64,000 nucleotides of DNA from JAICMB01 sp963838885 (GCA_963838885.1 CAWITB010000011.1:77393-141392); one strand, 5' to 3'. Shown: positions 54,201 through 62,658, counted from the stretch's first letter. Numbers and translations: made by a program. The notes: generated by a model not told the origin, from the sequence alone.

Positions 54201-55871
54201 TTATTGGGAGGCATACTCCAGCACCACGAGCGTCACGTCGTCGGCGAGCACCGTGCCTTCGGTGTACTCTTCGAATGCTTTTAAAAGCGCGGCGTGCATC
54301 TCGGCGCAACTGTGCCGGGCGCAGGAGCGAATGGCGTCGCGCATTCCGCTCTTATCGAAAAAATGGCCCTCGCCGTCTTCAGCCTCCGAGAATCCATCGC
54401 TGTACATCACGATTTTGTCGCCTGGCTGCAGCGGCATCTCCTCAGCGGCATATTGGGCCACCGGCAGCATCCCTAGCGGCATCCCAGTCGGCGCTAACGG
54501 CAGCAACTCGCCATTGCCGCGTACGATCAGCGGTTTGGGATGGCCGGCGTTCGCCCAGCGCATCGTTCCGTCGCGCGCTATGGTGCAGTAGAACATCGTC
54601 GCGTATTTTTCGCCGTTGGTACGGTCGCTCAGAAAGTGATTGATGCGCGACATGTAGTCTTCGATATGCACCGGGCTCTCGGAGGCGAAGAGAAACGCTC
54701 CCTGCAAAACGGACGCGAGCAGCGCGGAGCTGACTCCCTTGCCCGAGACGTCCGCGACCATCGCGGCCCAAGTGTCCGGACCGAGCTGGCGCATATCGAA
54801 ATAATCGCCGCCCACCTGGCGGGAAGCCACGCTGGAGCCGGCCGCGCGAAGCCAGCCGCTCTCCGGTAGACCGCGCGGAAGAAGGCTGCGCTGGATCTCG
54901 CGCGCAACGTTCAGCTCCTCCTCCATGCGCTGCTTCTCGCGCTCCTCCTGAAGAAGCCGGGCGTTCTCGAGTATGGTGGACGCCTCCAAGGCGAGCGTCT
55001 GCAGGATCTCGCGATTTCCCGCCGAAAGGTCCGCGGCGCTGTCGCGCGAATCCATGTAGAGAAGCCCGACGGTATCGTTGATGCTCGACAGCACGGTGTC
55101 CTGCGCCGTGCCGGGGCGAACGTGAATCAGCGGAACGCAGATGACGCTGCGCAGCTCCAGATCGGCAACCGACATTTCGGGCCGCACGCCCTGCTGCTCG
55201 AGCGGATCGAAATTCATGTAGAGCAGCTCCCGGCGGGTGCGCAGCGCGCGGTTGATCACCGACGTCGGCACGCGCAGGTCCGTGATTCCGAGAGGAGCGC
55301 CGCCGCGGTCGCGCGCCACCGCGACCTCAAGCTCCTCTTCCTTGCGCAGGAGCAGAAATCCCCGCTCCGCGCTCGTGACGCTGAGCGCCGCATCCACCAC
55401 GGCGGTGAGAACATCCTGCGTCGATAGCGAGCTTTGCAGCGCGCGCGCCACCTCCACCAGCGCGCGCAATTTCGCCAGGCTGGCGCCCGCGGGCATGGCG
55501 GGCCGCGGCGTCGAGATCTGCTCGATAATGCGATGAATCTCGTCTTCCTCGAGCGTGAAGATGAGCTTGTAGGAATCCTGAAAGCCGAAGTCGATGCGGT
55601 CGGAGTTGGCAAGCTGGCGGCGTTCGATGCGCTCGCCGTTTACAAAAACGCCGTGACGGCTATTGAGGTCCTCGATGAAGTACTGCCCATTCTCTTCGAC
55701 GATGCGGGCATGAACGCGGGAGGCGCGGTTATCGCGCAGGACTAACTGGTTGTCCGCCTGGCGGCCAATCTGAAACGGGAGCGTGTCCAGCGTGACGCGG
55801 CTGCGGTTTCCCGAAGCGTTGATCACGACGAGCGCCGGCCGCGGCGTGTCCTTTACGTGCCGCGCCGTCAT
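54201..55871 (-). CDS. FHA-GAF-PP2C (SpoIIE-type) phosphatase
   Basis: 556 aa. FHA domain (about 15-105): FQIGRQADNQLVLRDNRASR, HARIVEENGQYFIEDLNSRH. GAF domain (about 145-310): LSTQDVLTAVVDAALSVTSA, GFLLLRKEEEL, ICVPLIH. PP2C/SpoIIE domain (about 335-556): VGGDYFDMRQLGPDTWAAMV, ADVSGKGVSSALLASVLQG and YSDGFSEAEDGEG, with its metal-binding Asp residues. It senses phosphothreonine and a small molecule and dephosphorylates a protein, typically an anti-sigma antagonist, not found here. Overlaps the Fur gene by four bases. Confidence 0.9.
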   Translation of the reverse strand: MTARHVKDTPRPALVVINASGNRSRVTLDTLPFQIGRQADNQLVLRDNRASRVHARIVEENGQYFIEDLNSRHGVFVNGERIERRQLANSDRIDFGFQDSYKLIFTLEEDEIHRIIEQISTPRPAMPAGASLAKLRALVEVARALQSSLSTQDVLTAVVDAALSVTSAERGFLLLRKEEELEVAVARDRGGAPLGITDLRVPTSVINRALRTRRELLYMNFDPLEQQGVRPEMSVADLELRSVICVPLIHVRPGTAQDTVLSSINDTVGLLYMDSRDSAADLSAGNREILQTLALEASTILENARLLQEEREKQRMEEELNVAREIQRSLLPRGLPESGWLRAAGSSVASRQVGGDYFDMRQLGPDTWAAMVADVSGKGVSSALLASVLQGAFLFASESPVHIEDYMSRINHFLSDRTNGEKYATMFYCTIARDGTMRWANAGHPKPLIVRGNGELLPLAPTGMPLGMLPVAQYAAEEMPLQPGDKIVMYSDGFSEAEDGEGHFFDKSGMRDAIRSCARHSCAEMHAALLKAFEEYTEGTVLADDVTLVVLEYASQ

Positions 55872-56416
55872 GTTCGTCCTCGCGGAACTCGCGCGCGAGC
55901 GGCCGGCGTCGCGCCGCCGGAGCGGGCTTGAACGCCGATGGACGCGGCTTGAGCATGGTTAGCCGCCTCCTGCATCTCGCGCTTCCGCAGGATGCGGCAA
56001 TGCGCACAATAACCGCCAATCTCGGTGCGCGCAATCATGATTTCGAAGCCGAACTGCGTTTCAATTTGCTCGCGCATGTTCTGCAGCGGCGCCCCGAAGT
56101 ATTCCTCGATACGCCCGCAGCGCAGGCAAATAATATGCGCATGCTCCTGCTTCAGCCGCGTCTCGTAGTAATGCTGGTCGCCCTTGTGGTGCATCAGATC
56201 GAGCTCGTCGACGAGGCCGCCGGATTTGAGCAGCTTGAGCGTGCGGTACACAGTGACGCGGTTCAGCTTGGGATCTTTGTCCTTGGCGAGGCGATACAGT
56301 TGTTCGGCGTCGAGATGCTCGCCGGAGCTGTCGATGAGGTCCAGCAGGATCTTCCTTTGGCGCGTGAGCCGCACGCCGCGCTGCCGCAAGGAATCTTTGG
56401 TCGCTTCAACGGGCAT
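55868..56416 (-). CDS. Fur-family transcriptional regulator
   Basis: 182 aa from ATG 56416 (MPVEATKDSLRQRGVRLTRQ); a GTG at 56458 adds 14 residues. The winged helix contains LNRVTVYRTLKLLKSGGLVD. The metal region has HHKGDQHYYETR, HAHIICLRCGRIEEYF (CxxC) and GGYCAHC (second CxxC), the structural zinc site. Whether it senses Fe, Zn or peroxide is not evident. A Gly/Arg-rich tail overlaps the phosphatase start (ATGA). Confidence 0.9.
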   Translation of the reverse strand: MPVEATKDSLRQRGVRLTRQRKILLDLIDSSGEHLDAEQLYRLAKDKDPKLNRVTVYRTLKLLKSGGLVDELDLMHHKGDQHYYETRLKQEHAHIICLRCGRIEEYFGAPLQNMREQIETQFGFEIMIARTEIGGYCAHCRILRKREMQEAANHAQAASIGVQARSGGATPAARARVPRGRT

Positions 56417-56570
56417 GGAATCGTCTGCCGGGAGTGAGAGCCGGCATTCACCGGCCACATCCCGAGATTATCATGGGCGTACCCGCCGGATAGCGTAGGC
56501 GACGGCGTCCGACATTTGCGCCGAGAGGCCCGGTGATTACGGCGTACGCTCGTATTGTGGCGGCTAGAAG

Positions 56571-56878
56571 CATGGCGGCGAAGATCAGTCCGGCGCGCAC
56601 CGTTGCGTTCGATGTCTTGCGGCGGGTTCACGACGGCGCTTTCGCCAACATCGCGAGGACGTTCCTGAGTCCGCCGGAGGCTATATCGCGAGCACGGGGA
56701 GAATGCAGGATATCGGATCGCAGTCGATTGTTCCGCCGCTCGACCTGCAGCGGGGGCAGAGGTTTCTGGATCTGTGCGCGGCTCCGGGAAACAAGACCGC
56801 GCAAGCGCTCGAAATACGGCGTGAACGCGATTGCCTGCGACCTCTATCCGCAGCGGCTCCGCAACGGACGTTGCTGAA
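56571..56878 (+). pseudogene. Internally deleted copy of rsmB
   Basis: ATG 56571 and the following 20 codons (MAAKISPARTVAFDVLRRVH) are identical in sense to intact rsmB at 58062. After DGAFA it jumps to NIARTFLSPPE, skipping about 380 bases of the real gene. It then continues to DLCAAPGNKTAQAL and CDLYPQRLRN, with frameshifts, and ends. The two copies lie 1.5 kb apart in the same orientation. Confidence 0.8.
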
Positions 56879-57270
56879 CGGGCGGGCTATTGAAGTCCTC
56901 ACGCGAATTGAGGTGAACTTCAGTCCGGTCGAATAGGCGCGGCGCGAGCCTTGCTTATCGCGAATCGCGGCGACGGCGTACGCCCGTAATGTGGCGGGTC
57001 ATGCCAATCCTCGCCAAATGGTCGCGGCCTGTCCGCGTGTGCGCGTCGATGGCTTCCGTAAGTGCTGGGAAGAATAACGCACGCTGCTTGAGGTCGTCGA
57101 GTATCGTTATCAGGCCGCGCAAGCCGCGGCCTACACGAATGGCTGGAACATCGTTTCACCTACATCCTTCAAATGTCGATAGGGCTCCCGTGAACCGATT
57201 GCTTCACAAAGGACCCTTGTGAGACTGTGAGCTGAACACGCTTTGCCGTCATAATGGCGTTAGACGCGAT
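56879..57270. other. Intergenic, possible gene debris
   Basis: On the minus strand a stretch about 56950-57120 reads RPRPFGEDWHDPPHYGRTPS and could be a leftover of a gene, but no start or family is evident. The first copy of the AAAGGACCCTT repeat is at 57208. Confidence 0.3.
57208..57224 (+). repeat. AAAGGACCCTT repeat, copy 1
   Basis: AAAGGACCCTTGTGAGA. Copies 2 and 3 lie 308 and 571 bases downstream in the same orientation. Confidence 0.55.
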
Positions 57271-57405
57271 ATGCTGAACGCCATGGACAACCCGCGCATC
57301 GCAACCCTGCACGGCCCTGATGTTATGGGACTCCTAGCGTCAGGATTGTGCCTCGGATTCGGATTGGCTCTACTGATCAGCAGGCTCATCTTCCGAGGCG
57401 AGTGA
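57271..57405 (+). CDS. Possible small single-span membrane protein, 44 aa
   Basis: MLNAMDNPRIATLHGPDVMG is followed by one hydrophobic segment (LLASGLCLGFGLALLISRLI) and FRGE. Composition suits a membrane microprotein, but no ribosome binding site is visible. It lies between repeat copies 1 and 2. Confidence 0.3.
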   Translation: MLNAMDNPRIATLHGPDVMGLLASGLCLGFGLALLISRLIFRGE

Positions 57406-57515
57406 TAGACCCAGAGACTCAACACATTATTTTCAGACATTACCAGGCGTAGCCGAAAAGCCGAGGCGATGGAGTTGGCTCGGAGGCGCTGAAATATTTA
57501 ATCGTGTCGTGTCCG

Positions 57516-57533
57516 AAAGGACCCTTTGCGAGA
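57516..57533 (+). repeat. AAAGGACCCTT repeat, copy 2
   Basis: AAAGGACCCTTTGCGAGA. The core AAAGG-AC-CCTTT is an inverted repeat. Confidence 0.55.
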
Positions 57534-57559
57534 TGTTGAGGAGAGCGTTTAGGAACGCA

Positions 57560-57721
57560 TCAAATGTTGAGTCGCAGGAGTCTCGCATTCATCCTATGCT
57601 CAGCCATACGGCGCGCGCGCGCCCGGTCCTGCGCTGCTCTCCATTGCATTCCCGACATTAACGCAAGCAAAATGGCTACAAGAATGGCTACGAAAATGGA
57701 TACAAATATGGCCGCTCCCAT
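57560..57721 (-). CDS. Small membrane protein, 53 aa
   Basis: ATG 57721 with AAGGAG seven bases upstream. MGAAIFVSIFVAILVAILLA forms one membrane helix, followed by a very basic cytoplasmic tail (WRAAQDRARARRMAEHRMNA). A longer frame to 57838 lacks a start signal. It sits between repeat copies 2 and 3. Function unknown; the type is common among stress-linked microproteins and type I toxin-like peptides, which is only an analogy. Confidence 0.5.
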   Translation of the reverse strand: MGAAIFVSIFVAILVAILLALMSGMQWRAAQDRARARRMAEHRMNARLLRLNI

Positions 57722-57778
57722 GTGCAGTCTCCTTACGAACAGTATACGCCTTCCCAAGGCGATCACGGCTCGGGGCGC

Positions 57779-57796
57779 AAAGGACCCTTTTTGAGA
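57779..57796 (+). repeat. AAAGGACCCTT repeat, copy 3
   Basis: AAAGGACCCTTTTTGAGA. An inverted partner, TCTCAAAAAAGGGACA, lies at 57855-57870. Confidence 0.55.
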
Positions 57797-57854
57797 CCGC
57801 GGGAATGTCTGCCGCGCGATGCTGGCGCGCAAGTCCATGCATCGCTCCTTTGCA

Positions 57855-57870
57855 TCTCAAAAAAGGGACA
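57855..57870 (-). repeat. Inverted relative of the AAAGGACCCTT repeat
   Basis: On the minus strand it reads TGTCCCTTTTTTGAGA, matching the second half of copy 3. The pair could form a stem-loop spanning 57784-57870. Confidence 0.4.
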
Positions 57871-58061
57871 GCGAGTTCCCGGCGACGCAGGGACAAAGCG
57901 CCAGCTCATATGAACGTGGGCGGATTTTGTCTTTCAAAAAGCGCCGATAATAGTGCATGAACCTGAAGGCGAGAGAACGCCTGATAGCCCGCTTCCGCAC
58001 GATCATGAACGCACGGGCGGCGATTTTCTCCGCCCGCTCGCCATCGAAATCGTGAAGCAGC
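57871..58061. other. Leader region of rsmB
   Basis: No gene is convincing. CGGGCGG (58015-58021) and CCGCCCG (58031-58037) form a GC hairpin 25 bases before the rsmB ATG. It could be a terminator of upstream transcription or a translational control element. Confidence 0.35.
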
Positions 58062-59120
58062 ATGGCGGCGAAGATCAGTCCGGCGCGCACCGTTGCGTTC
58101 GATGTCTTGCGGCGGGTTCACGACGGCGCCTTCGCTTCCGACCTTCTGGCCGCGAAATCGAAAGAGCTGGAGAGCCGCGATGCGGGACTGGCTTCCGAAA
58201 TCGTATTCGGATGCCTGCGGCGGCAGTTGCAGTTGGACTACCTGATCGGAGCGGCGGCTAAAAACGCGAAGCTCGATATCGAGGTGCGGATCGCTCTGCG
58301 GATGGGACTGTACCAGATCCGCTGGCTGGAGCGTGTTCCCATGCACGCCGCCGTCGCGGAAAGCGTGGAGCTGACCAAACGGGCGCGCAAGCGATCGGCT
58401 GCGGGGCTGGTGAATGCGGTGCTGCGGCGGGCGGACCGCGAAGAGGTCGCGTGGCCGGATCGCGCCACGGAACTTTCGTGCCCGGAGTGGCTGCTACGGC
58501 GCTGGGAGCGGGAGTTTGGGAGGGCGGTTGCTGAAAATATCGCGAGGACATTCCTGCGTCCGCCGGAGACTTATATCGCGAGCACGGGGCGCGTGCAGGA
58601 TATCGGATCGCAGTCGATTGTTCCGCTGCTTGACCTGCAGCCGGGGCAGACGTTTCTGGATCTGTGCGCGGCGCCGGGAAACAAGACCGCGCAAGCGCTC
58701 GAATACGGCGTGAACGCGATCGCGTGCGACCTGCATTTGCACCGGCTCCGCAATGTTCCGGCCGAGGGCTGCCGGCGCGTGGCGCTCGATGCCACCGCGC
58801 CGCTGCCGTTCGACGCAAAATTCGATCGCATCCTGGTGGACGCGCCGTGCTCCGGGACCGGGACGCTGGGCCGCAACCCGGAGATCAAATGGCGCCTCGA
58901 ACCATCCGATCTGGACGATCTACAGCGGCGGCAGACCGCCATCTTAGGTAATGCGCTGGCGCATCTGGCGCCGCGCGGACGCATCGTGTATGCCACTTGT
59001 TCGCTCGAGCGGGAAGAGAACGAAGACGTGATCGCGAATGCGCCGGGCGCCTGGACCACGACGCGCCGGACGCCCTCCATCGACGCCGGTGAGGGCTTTT
59101 TCGCAGCCGTGTTAGGATGA
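58062..59120 (+). CDS. rsmB: 16S rRNA (cytosine-C5)-methyltransferase RsmB
   Basis: 352 aa. A NusB-like N-terminal domain (about 5-130: FDVLRRVHDGAFASDLLAAK, LRMGLYQIRWLERVPMHAAV) precedes the methyltransferase. SAM motif FLDLCAAPGNKTAQALEYG, the VDAPCSGTGTLGRNPEIKWR motif with one active Cys, and YATCSLEREENEDV with the other. It methylates C967 of 16S rRNA. At 352 aa it is shorter than the E. coli protein but complete. A broken copy precedes it at 56571. Confidence 0.92.
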   Translation: MAAKISPARTVAFDVLRRVHDGAFASDLLAAKSKELESRDAGLASEIVFGCLRRQLQLDYLIGAAAKNAKLDIEVRIALRMGLYQIRWLERVPMHAAVAESVELTKRARKRSAAGLVNAVLRRADREEVAWPDRATELSCPEWLLRRWEREFGRAVAENIARTFLRPPETYIASTGRVQDIGSQSIVPLLDLQPGQTFLDLCAAPGNKTAQALEYGVNAIACDLHLHRLRNVPAEGCRRVALDATAPLPFDAKFDRILVDAPCSGTGTLGRNPEIKWRLEPSDLDDLQRRQTAILGNALAHLAPRGRIVYATCSLEREENEDVIANAPGAWTTTRRTPSIDAGEGFFAAVLG

Positions 59121-59135
59121 CTTTAGCCCCGCCAA

Positions 59136-59810
59136 ATGGTTGAAATACTTCCATCCATCCTGGCCGCGGACTTCATGAGGCTGGGCGAGGAAATAGCCGC
59201 CGTGGAGCAGGCCGGAGCCACCATGCTGCACGTGGATATCATGGATGGCCATTTCGTCCCGAATCTTACGATCGGGCCGCCGGTGGTCGAAGCGATTCGC
59301 AAAACCACGCGGCTCAAACTTGATTTACACTTAATGATTACCGATCCGGATCGCTATGCGCCCATCTTCATCCAGGCTGGCGCCGACCAGGTGCTGGTGC
59401 AGCAGGAAGTTTGTCCGCATCTGGATCGAACTCTGCGGGCGATCCAAAGCGAAGGGGCGCTGGCGGGCGTCGTGATCAATCCGGCGACGCCGGTGGGGAT
59501 GCTCGAAGACGTGCTCGACGTGGCCGATTATGTGCTTGTGATGAGCGTGAATCCAGGATTTGGAGGACAGAAGTTTATACCGAATTCGCTCAAAAAGGTG
59601 CGTGCGCTGGCGCGCCTGCGGCGGGAAGCGGGCCGCGGCTTCGCGATCGAGATCGACGGCGGCATCACCGCCGGTAATGTCGCCGAGGCGGTGCGCGCGG
59701 GGTGTGACTGGATCGTCACAGGGTCGTCGATTTTTCACGCTCCGGATCCGAGAGCCGCGTTTCAGGAGATGCGGCGCGCGGCGCGGGAAGCGAATTTAGT
59801 CCGGGTTTGA
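59136..59810 (+). CDS. rpe: Ribulose-phosphate 3-epimerase
   Basis: 224 aa. Family text throughout: EILPSILAADFMRLGEEIAA, MLHVDIMDGHFVPNLTIGPP (His and Asp of the metal site), LDLHLMITDPDRYAPIF, VLVMSVNPGFGGQKFIP and IEIDGGITAGNVAEAV (catalytic Asp). It interconverts ribulose-5-P and xylulose-5-P. Starts 15 bases after rsmB. Confidence 0.96.
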   Translation: MVEILPSILAADFMRLGEEIAAVEQAGATMLHVDIMDGHFVPNLTIGPPVVEAIRKTTRLKLDLHLMITDPDRYAPIFIQAGADQVLVQQEVCPHLDRTLRAIQSEGALAGVVINPATPVGMLEDVLDVADYVLVMSVNPGFGGQKFIPNSLKKVRALARLRREAGRGFAIEIDGGITAGNVAEAVRAGCDWIVTGSSIFHAPDPRAAFQEMRRAAREANLVRV

Positions 59811-59837
59811 CAAAGATCCGGCGATTTTAATCGGGAA

Positions 59838-61163
59838 GTGAGAGGAATGGTTCGTCATCTAGCTATTTTCATCGCGATTACGGCGCTGCTCAGTTCGTGC
59901 GGATTCAAGCGGCACAAGTACGACAACCCCATTTCAAAGGACACCAAGCAGCCGGACAAGGTGCTGTACGACCGCGCCATCAACGACATCGAGCATGGGC
60001 GCTACGAGGTCGCGCGCATCACGCTGAACACGCTGATCAACACCTACGACCAGAGCGAATTTCTGGCGAAGGCGAAGCTTGCGATTGCCGATAGCTGGTA
60101 TCGCGAGGGCGGCGCGCACGGACTGGCGCAGGCGGAGGCGGAATACAAGGATTTCATTCTGTTCTATCCGACCATGGAGGAAGCGAGCGAATCGCAGATG
60201 AAGATCTGCCGCATCCACTACCGGCAGATGGACAAGCCGGACCGCGACCCATCGCAGGAATTGCGCGCCGAGGATGAATGCCGGCAGCTTCTGGTACAGT
60301 TCCCAAACAGCAAGTTCGTCCCCGAAGTACAGCAATTGCTCCGCAACATTCAGGAGTCGGTGGGCGAGGGCGAGTATCGCGTCGGCGCGTTCTATCACAA
60401 GAAGGGCAGTAATCCGGCGGCGGCGAACCGTTTGCAGCGTCTGGTCGATCAATATCCGCTGTACAGCAGGGCCGACGAGGCGCTGTGGTTTCTGGGCGAT
60501 TCCTACAGCAAGATGGGCAGCCGCTTTCGCGCCAAGAGCGGCGAAGCTTACGCCCGCATCGTGCGCGATTATCCGCTGAGCGGCTACGCCGACGAGGCGA
60601 AGAAGAGGCTCAAGGAAATGGAAATGCCGATTCCGCAGGCGGACCCGGCGGCCGTGGCGCGCATGACCTACGATCGGGAACATCGCGACAAGGCGAGTAT
60701 TCTAAGCCGCTCGACGGATTTTCTCAAGAGAGGTCCGGATGTGCGGATGGCGGCCAAGACGGGCAATCCGGCCATGACGACGTTGAATCCGACGATTCCG
60801 GCGAGCGTGCCGATTCCGGCGGGCGCGGCCGGCGTAACGGATGTGACCGCCCAGACGGTGAGCGGGCCTTCGGCGCTCGATACGCAGCCCGATGCGCGCA
60901 GGAATCCGCCGGTTGCGGGGAGCGCCGCGGCGCCCGCCTCGACACCCGCGGCGACGGCGCAAACGCCGGCCGAGCCGTTGCCGATGAACGCCACGTATAA
61001 GGCCAGACCACAGAAAAAGAAAAAGGCCAAGAAGCAGGATCAGAATAAACAGGCTGCGCCCGCGGCCGCGGGTACGACAACGACTACGGGTGCGGCGCAG
61101 GCCGCTCCTGCCGCGACTCCTCCGGCCGCGCCGGCGCAAAGCCCCCCTGCGGCGAAACAGTGA
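59838..61163 (+). CDS. BamD-like outer-membrane lipoprotein with low-complexity tail
   Basis: Up to 441 aa; ATG 59847 is also possible. The lipobox LLSSC (Cys about residue 21) predicts a lipoprotein. Residues about 40-270 carry TPR pairs (ISKDTKQPDKVLYDRAINDI, AEAEYKDFILFYPTMEEASE, PAAANRLQRLVDQYPLYSRA) in the arrangement of BamD/YfiO, which assembles beta-barrels and here would serve the large receptors. The last 150 residues are Ala/Pro/Thr/Gln/Lys-rich and probably disordered, with a KKKKAKKQD patch; this tail is not part of E. coli BamD. Confidence 0.85.
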   Translation: MRGMVRHLAIFIAITALLSSCGFKRHKYDNPISKDTKQPDKVLYDRAINDIEHGRYEVARITLNTLINTYDQSEFLAKAKLAIADSWYREGGAHGLAQAEAEYKDFILFYPTMEEASESQMKICRIHYRQMDKPDRDPSQELRAEDECRQLLVQFPNSKFVPEVQQLLRNIQESVGEGEYRVGAFYHKKGSNPAAANRLQRLVDQYPLYSRADEALWFLGDSYSKMGSRFRAKSGEAYARIVRDYPLSGYADEAKKRLKEMEMPIPQADPAAVARMTYDREHRDKASILSRSTDFLKRGPDVRMAAKTGNPAMTTLNPTIPASVPIPAGAAGVTDVTAQTVSGPSALDTQPDARRNPPVAGSAAAPASTPAATAQTPAEPLPMNATYKARPQKKKKAKKQDQNKQAAPAAAGTTTTTGAAQAAPAATPPAAPAQSPPAAKQ

Positions 61164-61167
61164 GGTT

Positions 61168-61263
61168 ATGAGGGGCATCGCGGCGCGCTTCGCCGCCGTC
61201 GAGCGGGCCGGGAATTCTCAACTCGAGATAGCGGGCGTAAACGGGCCGGCGGCCAACCAATGA
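61168..61263 (+). CDS. Possible 31-aa leader peptide of the response regulator gene
   Basis: MRGIAARFAAVERAGNSQLE continues for 11 further codons; its TGA overlaps the ATG of the response regulator (ATGA 61260-61263). That suggests translational coupling. No other support. Confidence 0.3.
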   Translation: MRGIAARFAAVERAGNSQLEIAGVNGPAANQ

Positions 61264-61883
61264 GCCGCATTCTGCTGGCGGACGACAGCCCTCACGCGCA
61301 GCGCATGGGCGAACGCATTCTGCGCGAGGAAGGATTCGAGGTCGTCAGTCTGACCGACGGTGAAACAACGTTACTGCGCCTCGACGATGCCGATCCGGAC
61401 GTGATCGTAGCGGACGCTTTTCTCCCCGGCAAATCGGGATTCGACATTTGCCGTTATGTGAAGAGCCATCCGCGGCACAAGCATGTTCGCGTCGTAATGA
61501 CGGCTGGGCTTCTGGAACCGTTCGACGAAGCGGAAGCGGCGCGGGCCGGTTGCGATGGGATATTGAAAAAGCCCTTCGAGGCTTCGGTTCTAGTAAGAAC
61601 GATCAAGCCGCTGGCGGGTGAGGCACGGTTCGCACGCGGGCTCCTGGCCGCGGAAGCGGCAACGGTAGCCACGCCCGAGTTGGCCGACGAACCGATCGCT
61701 GCTCCGCTCGCGCCCGCCGCGCCGGAACCGATCGATGAGCCGGCGGCCGCTCCTCAGCCGTCCGCCGCGCCGGAAATGGATTCGGAGCGGGTGCGGGCGG
61801 CGATCACGCTTGCGCTAGACGCGGCGATGCCGGCGCTGATCGACGAGATTACCGAACGCGTGCTGATTGCGCTCCGGCCATAG
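61260..61883 (+). CDS. Response regulator receiver protein with Pro/Ala-rich linker
   Basis: 207 aa. CheY-like receiver (about 1-120): ILLADDSPHAQRMGERILRE with the acidic pair D8-D9, DVIVADAFLPGKSGFDICRY with the phosphoacceptor Asp, and GILKKPFEASVLVRTI with the conserved Lys. A Pro/Ala/Glu linker (PAAPEPIDEPAAAPQPSAAP) leads to a short helical end (VRAAITLALDAAMPALIDEI). No DNA-binding or enzyme domain, so it acts by protein contact. The partner kinase is not here. Confidence 0.85.
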   Translation: MSRILLADDSPHAQRMGERILREEGFEVVSLTDGETTLLRLDDADPDVIVADAFLPGKSGFDICRYVKSHPRHKHVRVVMTAGLLEPFDEAEAARAGCDGILKKPFEASVLVRTIKPLAGEARFARGLLAAEAATVATPELADEPIAAPLAPAAPEPIDEPAAAPQPSAAPEMDSERVRAAITLALDAAMPALIDEITERVLIALRP

Positions 61884-61897
61884 GAGTGATCGACGGG

Positions 61898-62323
61898 TCA
61901 CGCTTGCCAGGGATTCAAAAGCGGGACCTGCGTGTCGGGGAAATCGCCAGTATTGCGGGTCACGACCGTAAGGCTGTGGTGAATCGCCGTGGCCGCCAGC
62001 AAGCCATCGGCGATCGACAGAGGTTTTCCTTTACGCTTCGCTTCCGCCGCGAGTAAACCCCAACGGTCAGCAATCGCAGCGTCAATCGGCACGATTCTTC
62101 CGGCGAAGCGGGCCTGCAGGTCAACTTCCAGCCATGTTTCGAGGCGTGTCCTCCGCTTCTCCTGAACCAACCCAGCCAATCCTTTGCGAATTTCTCCGAG
62201 CGTGAGGACGCTCAAGTAGAGCAGGGCTTCGTCGGTAGTTTCCAGCCACTCAACGACGCGCTGCTCCGGCTTCCGGCGGGTGATCTCCGAAATGCAATTC
62301 GTATCGAGCAGGAATCCGCTCAC
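61898..62323 (-). CDS. vapC: VapC-family PIN-domain toxin
   Basis: 141 aa. PIN acidic residues in FLLDTNCISEITRR (first Asp), LTLGEIRKGLAGLVQEKR (Glu), and KPLSIADGLLAATAIHHSLT with TRNTGDF (last Asp). A metal-dependent RNase that cuts tRNA or rRNA in relatives. Its start overlaps the antitoxin stop by four bases. Confidence 0.92.
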   Translation of the reverse strand: MSGFLLDTNCISEITRRKPEQRVVEWLETTDEALLYLSVLTLGEIRKGLAGLVQEKRRTRLETWLEVDLQARFAGRIVPIDAAIADRWGLLAAEAKRKGKPLSIADGLLAATAIHHSLTVVTRNTGDFPDTQVPLLNPWQA

Positions 62324-62658
62324 AGCTCAATATCGCGTCCGTAATCTTTGTCCCGTTCCAAATCAAGCTCCACGCCCACAAGGGGCGACTCCCGGAAAAA
62401 CTTGACGATGCTTTTCGGTTGGCGCGACTTGGCTACGAGGCGGTTATACTGTTCGTCGGAAATCATCACAACGCCTTCCTTCCCTTGCCGGGTGATGCGT
62501 TGCGGCCCTTCCGTTTGGGCCTTGCGGAACACTTCGCTAAAGCGAGCTTTGGCTGTCTGCAATTGCCAGGAATGGCTCGTCGATCCTTCGCCGCGGCCGG
62601 AGGGTGTCGCCGCACTATCGGGTTTGTGGAGCATTTTCGGCATATTTCGCCGCCTCAC
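62320..62658 (-). CDS. Phd/YefM-type antitoxin
   Basis: 112 aa. The core after about residue 30 (WQLQTAKARFSEVFRKAQTE, GPQRITRQGKEGVVMISDEQ) matches Phd/YefM antitoxins that bind their own promoter and a PIN toxin. The Ser/Gly-rich leader suggests the true start may lie further in. Paired with vapC. Confidence 0.85.
   Translation of the reverse strand: MRRRNMPKMLHKPDSAATPSGRGEGSTSHSWQLQTAKARFSEVFRKAQTEGPQRITRQGKEGVVMISDEQYNRLVAKSRQPKSIVKFFRESPLVGVELDLERDKDYGRDIEL

Noticed and set aside
57958..58056. A 32-codon frame (MNLKARERLIARFRTIMNAR) just before rsmB
   Set aside because: No ribosome binding site and the text opposite is equally protein-like; it may be leader RNA.
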